This document shows, one piece after another, positions 63,127 through 64,000 of a DNA stretch of 64,000 bases (position 1 is its first letter; each line of letters starts with the position of its first letter). The notes under the pieces were generated by a model, which searched no databases, had not been told where the DNA came from, and saw only the letters and a list, made by a program, of their open reading frames with translations. The DNA is from Verrucomicrobiota bacterium (GTDB lineage Bacteria > Verrucomicrobiota > Verrucomicrobiia > Limisphaerales > J093). Location of the stretch: assembly GCA_029556615.1 (NCBI GenBank), contig JAKQDD010000214.1, positions 1 through 64,000 on the forward strand, read 5' to 3'. A program made the translations under genes and the position numbers.

Positions 63127-64000
63127 GTGAAGACTTGCACGATCAAGGGCAGCGTGTACCTGGCGCTGGGCATCGCGGCGATTGGCGCCGCCCTGCTGGT
63201 GCCGGCGCAGTTGCGTTGTCTGGATGAGGAAGCCGTCGTGCGGGCGGGTGCGCCGACCCGGACGGTGCTCGTCGAGGCGGCGGAGCAGTTGCGTCTGGAC
63301 AAGCCGGGCTTGGCCGTGCTCCTGGTGAAGGCGGGCGTGGCGGCCGATGTGCCGGGCGCAGCCCAGGCGTCCCAGGAGTTGGAAGCGCAGATGGCCGCCC
63401 GGCCCGTGCCCGCCGTTTGGGGCCCCACCGATTCACTCCTGCAGCAGGTGTGCGGGAAGGACGGGCTGAAGACCGACGCCGGGTCGGTGCTCGAGGTGAT
63501 CCTGCCGTCGTCGCGACGGGCGGCGGCGCTCGAATTTCTGCAGAGCCTGCGCCGCGCCGATGTCCGCGAAGTGCTGCGGCATCGCGAGCTCGCCAACACC
63601 GTCGCCTTCCCGCCGGTCTCCTCCGCATCCGGTCAGGCGCTGGATGCGGCGGTGTTGCTGACCGGCCTGTTGATGCAGGCCGAGGCGATGCGTCCCGCGC
63701 TGCGGCAGGAAATTGAGGTGCTGGCGGCGACGGCGAACCGGGGTGGGGACAGCACACCGATCGAGCGGGTGTACCTGGATCTCAGTTCGCTCGCCAAGCG
63801 GATGACGTGGGATCAGCTGGTGTGGTTTCTTGGCCGGGTGAAGGACCTGACCTCGCTCCGGCAACTGACGAGCGCGATCATGCGTGCGCCCGGCGAGCTG
63901 CCCGTGGTTTTCGCCGCCCTGGTGATGGCGGAGTCGCCGGACGCCGTCGTGACGCTGCTGCGCGACCTGCCGAAGACGGCGTCGGCCGATTTGCGGTTTG
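63127..64000 (+). CDS. Hypothetical membrane-anchored protein (3' end beyond window)
   Basis: Open through the right edge; 291 codons visible. GTG at 63127 is placed by GGGGAG 6 nt upstream. The start VKTCTIKGSVYLALGIAAIG is a signal or single-pass anchor (hydrophobic about residues 9-24). It is followed by an Ala/Leu/Arg-rich, mostly helical region (VLVEAAEQLRLDKPGLAVLL, RRAAALEFLQSLRRADVREV, LANTVAFPPVSSASGQALDA, MTWDQLVWFLGRVKDLTSLR). I recognise no family. Its divergence from the giant gene suggests a shared regulatory region and perhaps a related envelope function, but that is only positional inference. Confidence 0.65.
   Translation, partial: MKTCTIKGSVYLALGIAAIGAALLVPAQLRCLDEEAVVRAGAPTRTVLVEAAEQLRLDKPGLAVLLVKAGVAADVPGAAQASQELEAQMAARPVPAVWGPTDSLLQQVCGKDGLKTDAGSVLEVILPSSRRAAALEFLQSLRRADVREVLRHRELANTVAFPPVSSASGQALDAAVLLTGLLMQAEAMRPALRQEIEVLAATANRGGDSTPIERVYLDLSSLAKRMTWDQLVWFLGRVKDLTSLRQLTSAIMRAPGELPVVFAALVMAESPDAVVTLLRDLPKTASADLRF

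Overview
The window is GC-rich, densely coded DNA from what is most likely a member of the Verrucomicrobiota (Limisphaerales/Pedosphaera-like). That assignment is an inference. It rests on a LEPR-XLL giant surface protein, a verrucomicrobial type II pseudopilin, ThuA and Tat-exported TIM-barrel proteins, an acetyl-xylan-esterase/heparinase-like fusion, thrombospondin-3-like secreted proteins, and many GC-rich intergenic repeats. No rRNA gene is present; the only RNA gene seen is one tRNA-Gly.

1-4.5 kb resembles the worn remains of a mobile island: a RadC-like gene cut off by a 180-bp repeat, a frameshifted CHC2/Toprim primase-like gene, an intact AbiEi/AbiEii-type toxin-antitoxin pair with a palindromic operator, and a DUF433 gene. 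5-13.4 kb carries tRNA-Gly(CCC), a secreted ThuA protein, a Tat-exported protein, two coupled Dpp/Opp-type ABC ATPases without permeases, and a large secreted metallophosphoesterase. 13.4-18.1 kb holds a VapB antitoxin whose toxin is reduced to a stump, a YtrA-type GntR/ABC operon with a perfect operator, and a second AbiEii-type pair. 18.2-25 kb has a pseudopilin gene followed by a tightly coupled operon that appears to encode complete trans-4-hydroxy-L-proline catabolism: epimerase, three-subunit D-hydroxyproline dehydrogenase, semialdehyde dehydrogenase and a DHDPS-family deaminase. 25-31.6 kb has a PIN/antitoxin pair with an operator, an unknown cysteine-rich protein, a 1090-residue esterase-lyase fusion and a small release-factor-like protein.

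31.6-62.8 kb is one co-directional minus-strand block of exported proteins. It starts with a 25-kb gene for a protein of about 8,300 residues: LEPR-XLL N-terminus, lipase-like fold, peptidoglycan-binding motif, long beta-rich tract, RTX repeats, PPC domains, FG-GAP and ELWxxDGT propellers, leucine-rich repeats, SdrD-B, PKD domains and a C-terminal dockerin-like module. It overlaps by 4 nt a gene for a small secreted cohesin-like protein, which overlaps a third secreted gene. Next come three tandem paralogues of exported phage-tail-fibre-like proteins and the ghost ends of further copies. A divergent partial gene lies at the right edge.

A 180-bp repeat family bounded by CTAG runs through the window (four full copies and one fragment). 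Two copies sit exactly on TAG stop codons in the surface-protein block, and another truncates the RadC-like gene. The giant dockerin/cohesin-like operon and this CTAG element are the most promising undescribed features.
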